Shown here: in pieces, positions 34,483-43,034 of the stretch | How the letters are laid out: each line of letters starts with the position of its first letter | Position numbering within the stretch: position 1 is the first letter of the stretch | Source: Streptomyces sp. 2114.4 | GTDB lineage: Bacteria; Actinomycetota; Actinomycetes; Streptomycetales; Streptomycetaceae | Direction of reading: 5' to 3' | Assembly: GCF_900187385.1 (NCBI RefSeq) | Contig: NZ_FYEY01000001.1 | Span: 6,572,001 to 6,636,000 of the forward strand | DNA: 64,000 nt | Position numbers and translations under genes: made by a program | Notes under the pieces: generated by a model | Told to the model about the DNA's origin: nothing | The model's input: the letters and a program-made list of their open reading frames with translations, nothing else | The model's database searches: none

Positions 34483-35636
34483 GTCCGGCCGAGCGTCGTC
34501 TGCCGGTGGTGATCGTCGGCGGGCTGTGCGAAGGCGCCCGCCGCGCCGCGGTGGGGGACATCCTGCACTCGGTGCCCGGGACCGTGGTGCTGCACCACGA
34601 CCTGTCGTCCGGGCCCGAAAGCTCGGTCCACCGCACCATTCGCGACAACACCGGCCCGGTCGACAGCGGTCACACCCCTCTGGTCAACGACTGCGCCTGC
34701 TGTGCGCTGCGCGAGGACCTGGTCCCCGAACTGGTGCGGCTGGCCGACGCCGGAACGTACCGCCTGGCCGTCGTCGAGCTGTGGGACTCGGTCGAGCCGC
34801 AGGCCATGGCCGCCGTCATCGCTGCCGAGAGCGAATCGCTGGAGCTGACCGGGGTCGCCACCGCGGTCGACCCCGCCCTCGTCTTGCCGTACCTGTCGAA
34901 CGGGGACGACTTGGCTGAGGCCGGTCTCGCGGCCGCTCCCGCCGATCAGCGCACGGTCGCCGACACCTTCGCCCGGCAGATCGAATACCCCACGGTGCTC
35001 GCCCTCGCCCCAGGCGACGAAACGGCGGACGACGCCGACCTCGCACTGCTCGCCCAACTCACCCCGGCCGCACAGCGTTTGTGGGTCGGCGAGGGCACAC
35101 TCGGCCCGGCCCTGACGGCCGGATTCGACGTCGAGGCGGCGGCCGCCCGGCAGCATCCGGCGTGCGCGCTGCTGCCGCAGGAGGCCGACGAACACGGGGT
35201 CGACACCCTCGTGTGGCGGCGTGAGCGGCCCTTCCACCCGGGGCGGCTCCACGCGGCCCTGGAGGATCTGGTGTGCGCCGCCGCTCGCATCCGGGGCCGG
35301 TTCTGGCTGGCGGACCGGCCCGACACGCTGCTGTCGTGGGACGCTGCCGGCGGCGCGCTGTGCGTGGAATCGGCGGGCCCCTGGCTTGCCGCGCTGCCGG
35401 ACGCCGCCTGGGAAATGGTGCCCGCCGAACGCCGCGTCGCCGCCTCCCTCGACTGGCACCCCGAACACGGTGACCGGTGCCAGCACCTCACCTTCACCTG
35501 TCCCGGACTCGATCGCGACAACCTGCTGGCCCTGCTGGACTCGTGCCTGCTCACCGACGCCGAGTACGCGGCCGGGCCGCCGTCCTGGAGAGAGCTGTCG
35601 CACGCCTTCGACGAACTGCTCGACTCCGTCGCCTGA
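34479..35636 (+). CDS. COG0523/CobW-like paralogue with degenerate P-loop
   Basis: A 385-residue protein with the CobW layout but a ruined nucleotide site. Where the canonical protein has GFLGAGKTT this one has GGLCEGARR (14-22), without the P-loop Lys-Thr. No NKxD is found; the corresponding stretch reads APGDETADD. The metal motif is kept: C72-A-C74-C75 in NDCACCALREDL. The C-terminal CobW domain (WRRERPFHPGRLHAALE; then CQHLTFTCPGLD) is intact. It may be a GTP-independent metal chaperone or adaptor. It lies between bL31 (4-base overlap) and bS18. I infer from family knowledge that this P-loop loss may be common to actinobacterial orthologues in such clusters. Confidence 0.82.
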   Translation: MSPAERRLPVVIVGGLCEGARRAAVGDILHSVPGTVVLHHDLSSGPESSVHRTIRDNTGPVDSGHTPLVNDCACCALREDLVPELVRLADAGTYRLAVVELWDSVEPQAMAAVIAAESESLELTGVATAVDPALVLPYLSNGDDLAEAGLAAAPADQRTVADTFARQIEYPTVLALAPGDETADDADLALLAQLTPAAQRLWVGEGTLGPALTAGFDVEAAAARQHPACALLPQEADEHGVDTLVWRRERPFHPGRLHAALEDLVCAAARIRGRFWLADRPDTLLSWDAAGGALCVESAGPWLAALPDAAWEMVPAERRVAASLDWHPEHGDRCQHLTFTCPGLDRDNLLALLDSCLLTDAEYAAGPPSWRELSHAFDELLDSVA

Positions 35637-35685
35637 GCCCGAAACCCAGTCACCCGCAAGAACCGGAAGGAACGGACCGAACCCC

Positions 35686-35925
35686 ATGCCCCGCCGCCCC
35701 CATCTCAAGAACAAGCCCGCCAGGCGGAAGGTCAATCCGCTGGACGCCGCCGGCATCACCTACATCGACTACAAGGACACCAACCTGCTGCGGAAGTTCA
35801 TCTCCGACCGCGGCAAGATCCGCAGCCGCCGGGTGACCAACGTGACCAGGCAGCAGCAGCGGCAGATCGCCCGCGCCATCAAGAACGCTCGCGAGATGGC
35901 ACTCATCCCCTACGCCTCCCGATAG
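35686..35925 (+). CDS. rpsR: Ribosomal protein bS18 paralogue
   Basis: A 79-residue bS18: RRPHLKNKPARRKVNPLDAA, ITYIDYKDTNLLRKFISDRG, KIRSRRVTNVTRQQQRQIAR. ATG 35686 has a GGAAGGA ribosome site. Last gene of the zinc cluster, followed by a strong terminator. It lacks the Cys found near the N-terminus of some zinc-binding bS18. Confidence 0.94.
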   Translation: MPRRPHLKNKPARRKVNPLDAAGITYIDYKDTNLLRKFISDRGKIRSRRVTNVTRQQQRQIARAIKNAREMALIPYASR

Positions 35926-35986
35926 TCAGCCAGGAGGAGAGCAGAAGTGCCGTTGACGATGCTGCGGGCACGCGTCTGTGAGGGCA

Positions 35987-36018
35987 CGTGAGACAAGAAG
36001 CCCGTGAGACAAGAAGCC
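35987..36018. repeat. 16-base tandem duplication before the terminator
   Basis: CGTGAGACAAGAAGCC is repeated head-to-tail at 35987-36002 and 36003-36018. The second copy runs into the terminator stem. Confidence 0.85.
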
Positions 36019-36043
36019 CCGCCGGAACCTTCGGCGGGGCTTC
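36013..36043 (+). terminator. Terminator of the zinc ribosomal cluster
   Basis: GAAGCCCCGCCG and CGGCGGGGCTTC form a perfect 12-bp stem with a 7-base loop, about 90 bases after the bS18 stop. Confidence 0.85.
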
Positions 36044-36220
36044 TGCGCGCGGGGTACGCGCGTGGTCGAGCGCGATGTCGCGGCGGGGGCCGGACCAGGA
36101 CAGGGCGCCGCCACGGAAACGACGGTGGAGGACCTGCGTGTGGCCGGCGCGGCTGCCCACATCTAGCGCTGCCGGCGGCTGCCGTGGTTGTCTCAGGGCC
36201 CGGATATGTAGGGGGGGCGC

Positions 36221-37372
36221 ATGGACGCAGCGGGAAGCATGGCGTTATCGGCTGTACAGGTACTGACCGCCATGGCGACAGGGGCAGGGACCGAGGCAGG
36301 CCGAGCGTTAGGAGACGTGGTACGGGCGCGGTTGGGCACTTCGGATGAGGGCCGGGCCGCTCTGGCCAGGGTGAGCGCAGACCCAGCGGATCCGGCGGCG
36401 GCACAGGTACTCCAGGAGGCGATCCGCGAGGCCATCGCGGCCGACACCGAGTTTCAGGGCCGCGTGGCGGCAGCATTGGCCGGACCGTCTCCGGCTGCTC
36501 CCCCCGACTGTACGATCAGCCACTCGTACGAGGGCAGTATCGTCATCGGCGCCGGCAGCAGGGTGCGGCGGAGCCAGATCTCACTGGGCCCGCTGACGAT
36601 CAACAACACCCGGAGCGCTCGCGTATCCCTCACTGCGGCCGCCGCGCTGCTGCTCGCGCTGCTGGCCCTGGCTGCATACGGCGGGGCACAGGTGATTGCC
36701 GGCGACGACTCTCCTGGGGTGTCCAGTGGCACTTCCCCGCGAAGTCTCCGCACGGCGTCCTCCACCCCGTCGCCGTCCGGTGACGCCTCCGTCCCGGTAG
36801 TGCGTGACGCGGCCTTGGCGGAGCAGATCTTTCCCGGTCCGAAGAGCCTGCCCGACGGATGGGCTTTCGCCAGCGGCTCACCGCAGAGGGACTCGTGCGG
36901 CAAGGGCCGTCTGGGCACTGAGAAAGATGGGACGCTCCGATACATCTGCAAGGGCTCGCTGCTGGACCTGACAGCGTGGTACGACCCGGGAGCCGCGGCC
37001 GGTTTTGACAAGGTGCACATCGAGGTCGTGACGTACTCCAGCCATGACGCCGCCGCTCAGGGATACCTCGGTGAGAAAGCGGAGGAGGCCAACAACCCGC
37101 CCAGCGGCGTGACGGAGGAAAAGTTGACCTCCTACTGCGAGCAATCAGCCTTCTTCAGCGTGGCCTATCCCGGCATCCTCGACGGCGTGGACAGAGGGGA
37201 GGCACGGAGCGTCGTCCGCTGCGGGACTGTCATGTTCAGCGTCTACGTCATGAACGAGCACGGGAGCAGCGTCGATCTCGACACGCTCAGCGCCCTCAGC
37301 CAGACGGTTGCCACCCGTACCCAGCAGGCGCTGAAGGGCGAGACCCCTGCTGCCGCCTTCGGCCGTTCCTGA
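36221..37372 (+). CDS. Single-pass membrane protein of unknown function
   Basis: A 383-residue protein. Residues 5-88 are a helical cytoplasmic domain (ALSAVQVLTAMATGAGTEAG, a pattern shared by many Streptomyces proteins with a coiled N-terminal module). Residues 98-130 form a beta stretch (SIVIGAGSRVRRSQISLGPL). Residues 134-160 are one transmembrane helix, 161-195 a Ser/Thr/Pro linker and 196-370 an extracytoplasmic domain with several Cys. ATG 36221 has only a weak ribosome site (GGGGGG). Function unknown; a surface sensor or adhesion role would be guesswork. Confidence 0.7.
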   Translation: MDAAGSMALSAVQVLTAMATGAGTEAGRALGDVVRARLGTSDEGRAALARVSADPADPAAAQVLQEAIREAIAADTEFQGRVAAALAGPSPAAPPDCTISHSYEGSIVIGAGSRVRRSQISLGPLTINNTRSARVSLTAAAALLLALLALAAYGGAQVIAGDDSPGVSSGTSPRSLRTASSTPSPSGDASVPVVRDAALAEQIFPGPKSLPDGWAFASGSPQRDSCGKGRLGTEKDGTLRYICKGSLLDLTAWYDPGAAAGFDKVHIEVVTYSSHDAAAQGYLGEKAEEANNPPSGVTEEKLTSYCEQSAFFSVAYPGILDGVDRGEARSVVRCGTVMFSVYVMNEHGSSVDLDTLSALSQTVATRTQQALKGETPAAAFGRS

Positions 37373-37678
37373 ACTTCGCCAAGGTGGTCGTCGTCCGGGC
37401 CCACGTCAGTGGCGAGCTCCGGATCAGTCGCTTCGTGACAGCAAGTCACCGCACGTGAAAGGGGCCGGGTCGGACTGCCCTGGGGGAGGCTTGTTTTTCT
37501 TGATCCGTCACTTGGACCACAGGGTCTCACTGACAACGCACATGTCGCCGGGCAGTGACACTTTCGTGCCATCCGACAGTGGTGGAGGGCGATTCTTGAA
37601 AACGGCCGCTGCCGCTCTTCGCCTCACTTTGTTGTTGGTTGAACGGTGTGGGTAAGGCGGAGATCGGCAAGCATGCGT
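37373..37678. other. Intergenic, no gene seen
   Basis: About 300 bases containing T-rich patches (37491-37500 and 37620-37640), unusual for the neighbourhood. No supported gene. Confidence 0.45.
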
Positions 37679-37710
37679 GGGCCCCGCCAGCCGTCAGGTC
37701 GGCGGGGCCC
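37679..37710 (-). terminator. Terminator of the 101-residue protein gene
   Basis: GGGCCCCGCC and GGCGGGGCCC form a 10-bp stem with a 12-base loop, 14 bases beyond the minus-strand stop. Confidence 0.7.
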
Positions 37711-37724
37711 GGTGATCGTGAACC

Positions 37725-38030
37725 TCAGCTCGTGGTCAACTGATCAGCTCGCACTTCGAACTCGACGCGTCCGTCGAGTGATTCGAGTCCCCAAGGGGCG
37801 ACGGAGATGGTGACCGTGTCCGCGGTGTTGTCGGTGGTCAGGATGTCGCAGAGGATGCCGACCTCAACGGGATAGTCGGAGTCGGGGGTCAGGCCGTCGC
37901 CGGTGAAGACGGGCCACTTGTCGACGAAGGCCCATCGCTGCTGGTGGGCGTCGGCGAAGCGGACCTCGACCAGGCCGGGCTGCGGTTCGTCATTGACCCA
38001 TCGGACCGCTTCGCAACGCAAGAAGACCAT
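37725..38030 (-). CDS. Small hypothetical protein
   Basis: A 101-residue acidic protein (pattern VEVRFADAHQQRWAFVDKWP, YPVEVGILCDILT, SLDGRVEFEVRADQL) with a beta-rich profile, no signal peptide and no TM helix. ATG 38030 gives a clean frame, and a terminator follows its stop. Small acidic proteins of this kind are sometimes immunity proteins, but there is no adjacent toxin. Family not recognised. Confidence 0.65.
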   Translation of the reverse strand: MVFLRCEAVRWVNDEPQPGLVEVRFADAHQQRWAFVDKWPVFTGDGLTPDSDYPVEVGILCDILTTDNTADTVTISVAPWGLESLDGRVEFEVRADQLTTS

Positions 38031-38378
38031 GGGCAGAGCCTGCCATTACGGCCTGCGGTCGGCAGCCGGATTTCCGGACTGCCGACCCATCGGTCTGGCT
38101 GTCATGGAGCCCTGCGGAGCGGTACGACATCGGGAAGGCCGCTCGGCATCGACGGCCGGGCGGCTTCCGGTGTCGCAAGGAGAGCGACGATGGTGACGGG
38201 CTGCGGGCAGTGCGGGCAGTTGCGGGGCGCGGTGGGTTCGAGCGGGTCTCGCTCAGGTGCCTGTCGCGAGGTTCGTGCTGTCCCTGGCCTGGTCCCGTTG
38301 GCGTTCGGCGTCCTCCGGCGATGACGTAACCACCCGTCTTCACCGCCGTGCGCTGTCAAAAGCGATGACCCGCAACAG
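38031..38378. other. Intergenic, no supported gene
   Basis: Frames here are Arg/Pro-rich and lack ribosome sites. A minus-strand frame with a CPHC motif near 38200 is too short to call. Confidence 0.4.
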
Positions 38379-39341
38379 CTAGATAGTTCCGAGGGCGTCG
38401 CGCAGGAATGAGACGGCCTGATTGACGGCTGCTCGGGTGGCCTTGGACTGACTGAGCGAGTTGAGCATCATGAAGTCGTGCACCGTGCCGTCGTAGCGCA
38501 CCGTGGTGACCGGAACGCCGGCGCCCCGCAGCTTTGCGGCGTAGGCCTCGCCCTCGTCGCGCAGCACGTCGGCCTCGTCCACGAGCAGCAGGGCGGGCGG
38601 CAGGCCGCTGAGCTGCTCGGCCGTGGCCTGATTGGGTGATGCGGTGATCTCCGCGCGCTGCTTCGGGTCCGTGGTGTAGGCGTCCCAGAACCACTCCATC
38701 AGCTTGCGGCTGAGGTAGTAGCCATCGGCGAACTCGTCGTAGGAGGCGGTGTCCATGGCCGCGTCCGTGACCGGGTAGTACATCGACTGCTGCACGAAGG
38801 TGACGTCACCGCGCTCCTTGGCCATGAGGGCCAGCGCAGCGGTCATGTTGCCGCCGACCGACTCGCCGGCCACCGCCATGCGCCGCGCGTCCAGGCCCTT
38901 CGACGCCCCCTCGCGCGTGATCCACTGCGCGGTGGCGTAGCCCTGCTCAATGGCCACGGGGTAGTGGGCCTCTGGTGAGGGTGTGTACTCCACGAAGGCC
39001 ACCGCTGTGCGGGCCCCGACCGATAGCTCCCGCACCAGACGGTCATGGGTGTCGGCGTTGCCCAGTACCCAGCCGCCACCGTGCATGTACAGCACGACGG
39101 GCAGCGTGCCGGTGGCGCCCTTCGGCTTGACGATGCGCACCCGCACATCGCCCACGGAGGCACTTACGGTGATCCACTCCTCGTCGACCGGCGGCTTGTC
39201 GGCGGGCGCAGCCTGCAGGTCGTCCAGGACCTTGCGCGCTTCGGTGGGCTTCAGCTCGTAAAGGAACGGGTGGTGCGAAGTCGCGTCGGCAAGCTCCTGC
39301 GCCGGCGGCTCCAGGACGATGGAGGCGGATCGAGCAGTCAT
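38379..39341 (-). CDS. Alpha/beta hydrolase, HSL-type esterase
   Basis: A 320-residue esterase of the hormone-sensitive-lipase family: oxyanion motif HGGGW (87-91), nucleophile in GESVGGN (Ser161), acidic residue in VDEADVLRDEG and catalytic His in GTVHDFMML. ATG 39341 follows AGGGAG. A much longer upstream frame exists but is Arg/Pro-rich, and the family starts here. No signal peptide. Acts on short acyl esters by family. Flanked by an SDR gene on the same strand, 409 bases upstream. Confidence 0.88.
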   Translation of the reverse strand: MTARSASIVLEPPAQELADATSHHPFLYELKPTEARKVLDDLQAAPADKPPVDEEWITVSASVGDVRVRIVKPKGATGTLPVVLYMHGGGWVLGNADTHDRLVRELSVGARTAVAFVEYTPSPEAHYPVAIEQGYATAQWITREGASKGLDARRMAVAGESVGGNMTAALALMAKERGDVTFVQQSMYYPVTDAAMDTASYDEFADGYYLSRKLMEWFWDAYTTDPKQRAEITASPNQATAEQLSGLPPALLLVDEADVLRDEGEAYAAKLRGAGVPVTTVRYDGTVHDFMMLNSLSQSKATRAAVNQAVSFLRDALGTI

Positions 39342-39750
39342 GACAATGCTCCCTGTCACTACCGAGAAGCCCATGGTGAAGAGGGCCAGGCACGTGCTAC
39401 CCGCCCGGGGCCTCGGCGTCACCGCACGTCCGGTTTCTGGCCGAGTCCCTGGCCAAGCCCTCGATGGGGCGATATGCCCATCGTAGTCGCGGCCCTTGCG
39501 ATCCTCGACTGTCGACGCCGCTGGAGGGACGGAGTACCAACCGACGCCTCCAGGATGTCGGCAGTCGATCATTGACAAGCGCAACTCCACACGTCGATGG
39601 GGACGCGGCCGACCTCCCGTCTTTCGCACCATCGTCGGACGGTGTCGACAGCTGCCAGGCACGGGGACGAAACGTCCTCTCCCTCCGGGGGATGGCCCCG
39701 TCCCTGGCGGCAACAGAAGTGCCCACCGTGCCGGTTGGCTCGCGTTCATG
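39342..39750. other. Intergenic, no gene seen
   Basis: About 410 bases between the esterase and SDR genes. Frames are not protein-like. It should hold the esterase promoter. Confidence 0.45.
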
Positions 39751-40545
39751 TCAGGTGGTTTTGATCTGGCCCCCATCGATGACGAATTCGGCACCGGTGA
39801 TGTTGCCGGCGCGCGGGGAGGCCAGGAAGACAACGAGGTCAGCGACCTCCTGGGGTTCGGTGATGCGTCCGGTGGAGATGCCCATCTGCTGAGGTACGAC
39901 CTGGTCAAGTGCCTCCTGTGCCGTGCCGCCAGCACCGGCCGCGACGGTGTCGGCGAAGGCGCCGGGGGCCGTCCAGAACGGGGTGCGTACCGGGCCGGGG
40001 GCGACGGCGTTGACGCGGACACCTCGGGGAGCGAACTCCTCCGACAGAGCCTTGGTCAGGTTGCTCAGGGCGGCTTTGGCCGCTGAATAGTCCACCACCA
40101 TGGGGAAGGGCAGCCGGGCGTTGACCGAGCTGACGTTGACGATCGCCCCCTCCCCGTGAGCCAGCAAGTGCGGCAACGACGCACGGCTGGCACGCACCGC
40201 GCTCAGGAATGTCATCTCGAGGGACCGCATCCATGCGGTGTCATCGACGTCGAGGAAGCCGACGCGTGGGTGAGTGGCGCCGACGTTGTTGACGAGTACG
40301 TCGATCCGGCCATGTCGGTCTGCTGCTGCCCGGGTCAGCATGTCGGCACCGTCGGGGTCGGCGAGATCGACGGCGTGGAAGGCGACGTCGTACCGCTTGC
40401 GCAGGGCTGCCAGCTCGGGTGTTTCCGTGCGGCTGCCCACGACCACGCGCGCTCCCTCACAGCCGAGTGCCTCGGTGACGGCCAGGCCGATGCCCTTGCT
40501 GCCTCCAGTGACAACGGCGACTTTGTCCGTCAGGTTCAGCTTCAC
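39751..40545 (-). CDS. Short-chain dehydrogenase/reductase
   Basis: A 264-residue classical SDR: cofactor loop TGGSKGIG (13-20), the NNVGA motif, catalytic Ser in VNVSSVN and YSAAK with Tyr/Lys, and the PGPVRTPFW and GAEFVIDGGQ blocks. GTG 40545 directly follows AAGGAGACCCCG; an earlier in-frame start would include the ribosome site. It oxidises or reduces an unknown alcohol or ketone with NAD(P). Confidence 0.9.
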   Translation of the reverse strand: MKLNLTDKVAVVTGGSKGIGLAVTEALGCEGARVVVGSRTETPELAALRKRYDVAFHAVDLADPDGADMLTRAAADRHGRIDVLVNNVGATHPRVGFLDVDDTAWMRSLEMTFLSAVRASRASLPHLLAHGEGAIVNVSSVNARLPFPMVVDYSAAKAALSNLTKALSEEFAPRGVRVNAVAPGPVRTPFWTAPGAFADTVAAGAGGTAQEALDQVVPQQMGISTGRITEPQEVADLVVFLASPRAGNITGAEFVIDGGQIKTT

Positions 40546-40804
40546 CGGGGTCTCCTTCTGCCTCACGCTTCCGGCATCGGGGAATGCATCTGAAACACTT
40601 GCCGGAGTGAGTATCGGCCCTCGGTTTGGAGCAGCACCGTCGCCACGCGGCCTGCGCTGGGGTTCTCGCGCACCATCCCCTTTCGTGGGCCTTGGACGTC
40701 ATGGCATACGGCGGCGTGAACCCCAGGTCGTCGGCCGACGGCCCGCGACTGCTCGAATGGGCCGAAGGCGTTGCCCGCGGTGGTCCCTGGCCTGCGTCGT
40801 GGCA

Positions 40805-41010
40805 TCAGTGGGCGAGGAGTTGCTGTCCGCCGTCGATGTCGTAGGTGCCGCCGGTGAGGGCGTCATTGCACATGGATGGACGGCCAGCGCGGCGACGTCT
40901 GCCGGCCCGACGACCCGCCGGATGGGAAGCGTGGCGCGCAGCTCCTCGTGCCGGGCATCGAGTTGATCGCCCAGGAGCGAGGCTGACAGGAGGGCGAACG
41001 GGGCGGAGCC
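40805..41010 (-). pseudogene. C-terminal fragment of a second SDR, frameshifted
   Basis: One frame gives FALLSASLLGDQLDARHEEL, then ATLPIRRVVGPADVAALAVH. After a one-base shift near 40870 the other ends CNDALTGGTYDIDGGQQLLAH, the standard SDR tail. No cofactor-binding half remains. Confidence 0.75.
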
Positions 41011-41251
41011 GAAAGCTCCACGTCGACAAGGGCGATGGCAATCGCCGAGAGGCCGGCCAAATCTTCCTCCGCATGGAGAGGCAGGCGCCGCGACCGTCAG
41101 GGAGTTCGTCGAGACCGTGGAAGTCACCCGGCGTGGGCAGGCGCTCCCGTGAGCTGCCCGCGGTGCGAAGAAGCGCTCCCGGCTTTGGTTCCTCGGTAGA
41201 CGCGGCCTGGTGCCATGGGTGGACCCATGAAGCTGACTCCGCTTCAGTTCC

Positions 41252-41286
41252 CCGGAGGTCCCGGAGGTCCCGGAGGTCCCGGAGGC
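41252..41286. repeat. 9-base tandem repeat, about 3.7 copies
   Basis: CCGGAGGTC is repeated at 41252, 41261 and 41270, with a partial fourth copy CCGGAGGCC. It lies just before the IS1380 scrap. Confidence 0.9.
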
Positions 41287-41519
41287 CAAGATCTCTCCGC
41301 AAGACCGGTCTGGATCAGGTGATATCCACAGCCCTGGCGCCGTGCAAGGCGCGTGCGATCCACGATCCGGGCAAGGTCCTGCTGGTTGTGGCACTGGCGG
41401 TAGCACTCGGCGGGGACTGCCTGGCCGACATCGGCCTGCTGCACGAGCGCCACCGGTGTGTGCAGGAGCGCACGGTCCGCGTGCGCCGCGCACCGCCCCG
41501 TCGCAATCTGGACGTATGA
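41280..41519 (+). pseudogene. IS1380-family transposase fragment
   Basis: About 60 codons read LRKTGLDQVISTALAPCKAR, then AIHDPGKVLLVVALAVALGG, then DCLADIGLLHE. This is the early conserved part of IS1380 transposases (HDP.K.LLD.A...ALGGDCLADI..L). It then diverges and stops. No ends found. Confidence 0.75.
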
Positions 41520-41547
41520 CCTATTGGCGGGCGACGAAAGGTGACCC

Positions 41548-42279
41548 ATGAAGATTGCAGTCATCGGTGGTACCGGCCTGATCGGGTCGCGGGTCGTGAA
41601 AAAGCTGAACGCGGCCGGGCATGAGGCTGTGCCGCATTCGCAGTCCACAGGTGTCGACGTGATCACCGGGGAAGGCTTGGCGGAGGCGGTGGCCGGCGCC
41701 GACGTTGTCGTCAACCTGACGAATTCGCCGACCTTCGACGACGCGTCACCGGCGTTCTTCCAGACCTCGATGGACAACCTTCTGGCCGCTGCTCAGAAGG
41801 GCGGGGTGGGCCACGTCGTCATCCTCTCGATCGTCGGCGCGGACCAGGTGCCCGGCCTCGACTACTACCGGGCCAAGGTCCTGCAGGAAGACATCCTCAA
41901 GGCCGGGCCGATCCCCTACTCGATCGTCCACGCCACCCAGTTCATGGAGTTCATGGACGCGTTCCTGTCCTGGACCACCGAGGGCGACACCGTCCGCCTG
42001 CCCACCACCCCGCTTCAGCCGATCGCCGCCGAGGACGTCTCCGACGCCGTCGCAGACGTCGCTGTCGGCGCCCCGTTGAACGGCGCCCTCGACATTGCCG
42101 GGCCCGATGTCGTCCCCCTCGACGAACTCGGCCGGATCACCCTCGTTGCCCATCCCGACGGCCGCACGGTCGTCACCGACGACACCGCCGGCATGTTCGC
42201 CGCTGTTCCGGGTGACGTTCTGACCGCTAAGGACGACGCCCGTATCGCCCCAACCCACTACAGCGACTGGCTCTCCTGA
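41548..42279 (+). CDS. NAD(P)-binding atypical SDR (NmrA/uronate-like)
   Basis: A 243-residue extended/atypical SDR: GGTGLIGSRV (8-17) for the dinucleotide, VVNLTNSPTFDD, and SIVHATQFMEF. The classical YxxxK is not where expected (DYYRAKVLQED provides Tyr and Lys). Such proteins act as reductases or redox sensors. ATG 41548 follows AAAGGTGA. The cupin gene follows 30 bases after its stop. Confidence 0.85.
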   Translation: MKIAVIGGTGLIGSRVVKKLNAAGHEAVPHSQSTGVDVITGEGLAEAVAGADVVVNLTNSPTFDDASPAFFQTSMDNLLAAAQKGGVGHVVILSIVGADQVPGLDYYRAKVLQEDILKAGPIPYSIVHATQFMEFMDAFLSWTTEGDTVRLPTTPLQPIAAEDVSDAVADVAVGAPLNGALDIAGPDVVPLDELGRITLVAHPDGRTVVTDDTAGMFAAVPGDVLTAKDDARIAPTHYSDWLS

Positions 42280-42309
42280 ACCAGCCGGCCCACCACTGGA
42301 GGCCCCCGC

Positions 42310-42756
42310 ATGTCCCACGATGAGCCGGTAGCGGATGGCACGGAGAGCCAACCTCGCTCGGAGGCGTGGAAGACGGCACTCACTGTGCTGCAGTCGGTCA
42401 AGCCGCCGGCCGTTCCGGAGGGGGCAGAGGCGATGACGGTTCTGGTCGAGTTCCCTCCCGGCGACCCCGGCACCCCTCCGCACCGCCACTCGGGGCCCGC
42501 CTTCGGCTACATGCTGGAGGGGGAGATGCTCTTCGAGCTGGAAGGAGAGCCGGAGCGGGTGATCAAGGCCGGTGAGACGTTCTGGGAACCGGGCGGCGAT
42601 GTCATCCACTACCAGGACGGAAACAACCGGACGGACTCCAGGAGCCGCTTTCTCGTCACCATGATGTGCGCACCGGGCCAGCCCATGCTCACCCTGGTCG
42701 ACGACGAAGAGCTGGCCCGGCGTCAACACTTGCGGGCTCCCCGTCCAGGCGCCTGA
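42310..42756 (+). CDS. Cupin-domain protein
   Basis: A 148-residue single-domain cupin: motif 1 PPHRHSGPAFGYMLEGEM with metal His pair and Glu, motif 2 GETFWEPGGDVIHYQDGN with the final His. ATG 42310 follows GGAGG. Probably co-transcribed with the NAD(P)-binding protein. Metal-dependent oxygenase, isomerase or sensor; not decidable. Confidence 0.85.
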   Translation: MSHDEPVADGTESQPRSEAWKTALTVLQSVKPPAVPEGAEAMTVLVEFPPGDPGTPPHRHSGPAFGYMLEGEMLFELEGEPERVIKAGETFWEPGGDVIHYQDGNNRTDSRSRFLVTMMCAPGQPMLTLVDDEELARRQHLRAPRPGA

Positions 42757-42904
42757 TGTGCCACTGAGGCCGCCGCGGTCTCCGCTGGTGGTGATGTGGT
42801 GCTCCACGTGTGGTGGCGGCATGCCCCGTAGTGGGGGAGTGCGCTGTCCATATCGGGAGCCTGTCGCCGGTGATGTCGCATGCGCTGCTGCCATCCGGAC
42901 CAGG

Positions 42905-43034
42905 CTGCGGCGACGGGCATCAGCCACACCATCCCTGAACGGGCCGACAGATCCGCAACCGGCTCCGGCGCGGCAGCCCCGGCGGGCGCCCGCCGGCCTT
43001 CGACAAGCAGCGCAACATGGTGGCGGTCAGCTGA
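42905..43034 (+). pseudogene. Degenerate IS5-type transposase fragment
   Basis: Across two frames the translation ISHTIPER, then IRNRLRRGSPGGRPPAFDKQ, then RNMV is the recognisable ER..Q...R...GGRPP.F....Y..RN.VER region of IS5-group transposases. It has frameshifts and deletions and overlaps the end of the VOC gene by 8 bases. Confidence 0.65.

Noticed and set aside
39342..40022. N-terminal extension of the HSL-type esterase by 227 codons
   Set aside because: The extension is Pro/Arg/Ser-rich, unlike the family, and overlaps the SDR gene. A good ribosome site precedes the ATG at 39341.
41244..41300. Collagen-like Pro-Gly-Pro repeat in a minus-strand frame
   Set aside because: Produced by the 9-base tandem repeat CCGGAGGTC in noncoding DNA; no start or context for a gene.
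42741..42910. Possible extra small gene between the cupin and VOC genes
   Set aside because: Frames are short and biased; the only recognisable content is the IS5 fragment further on.
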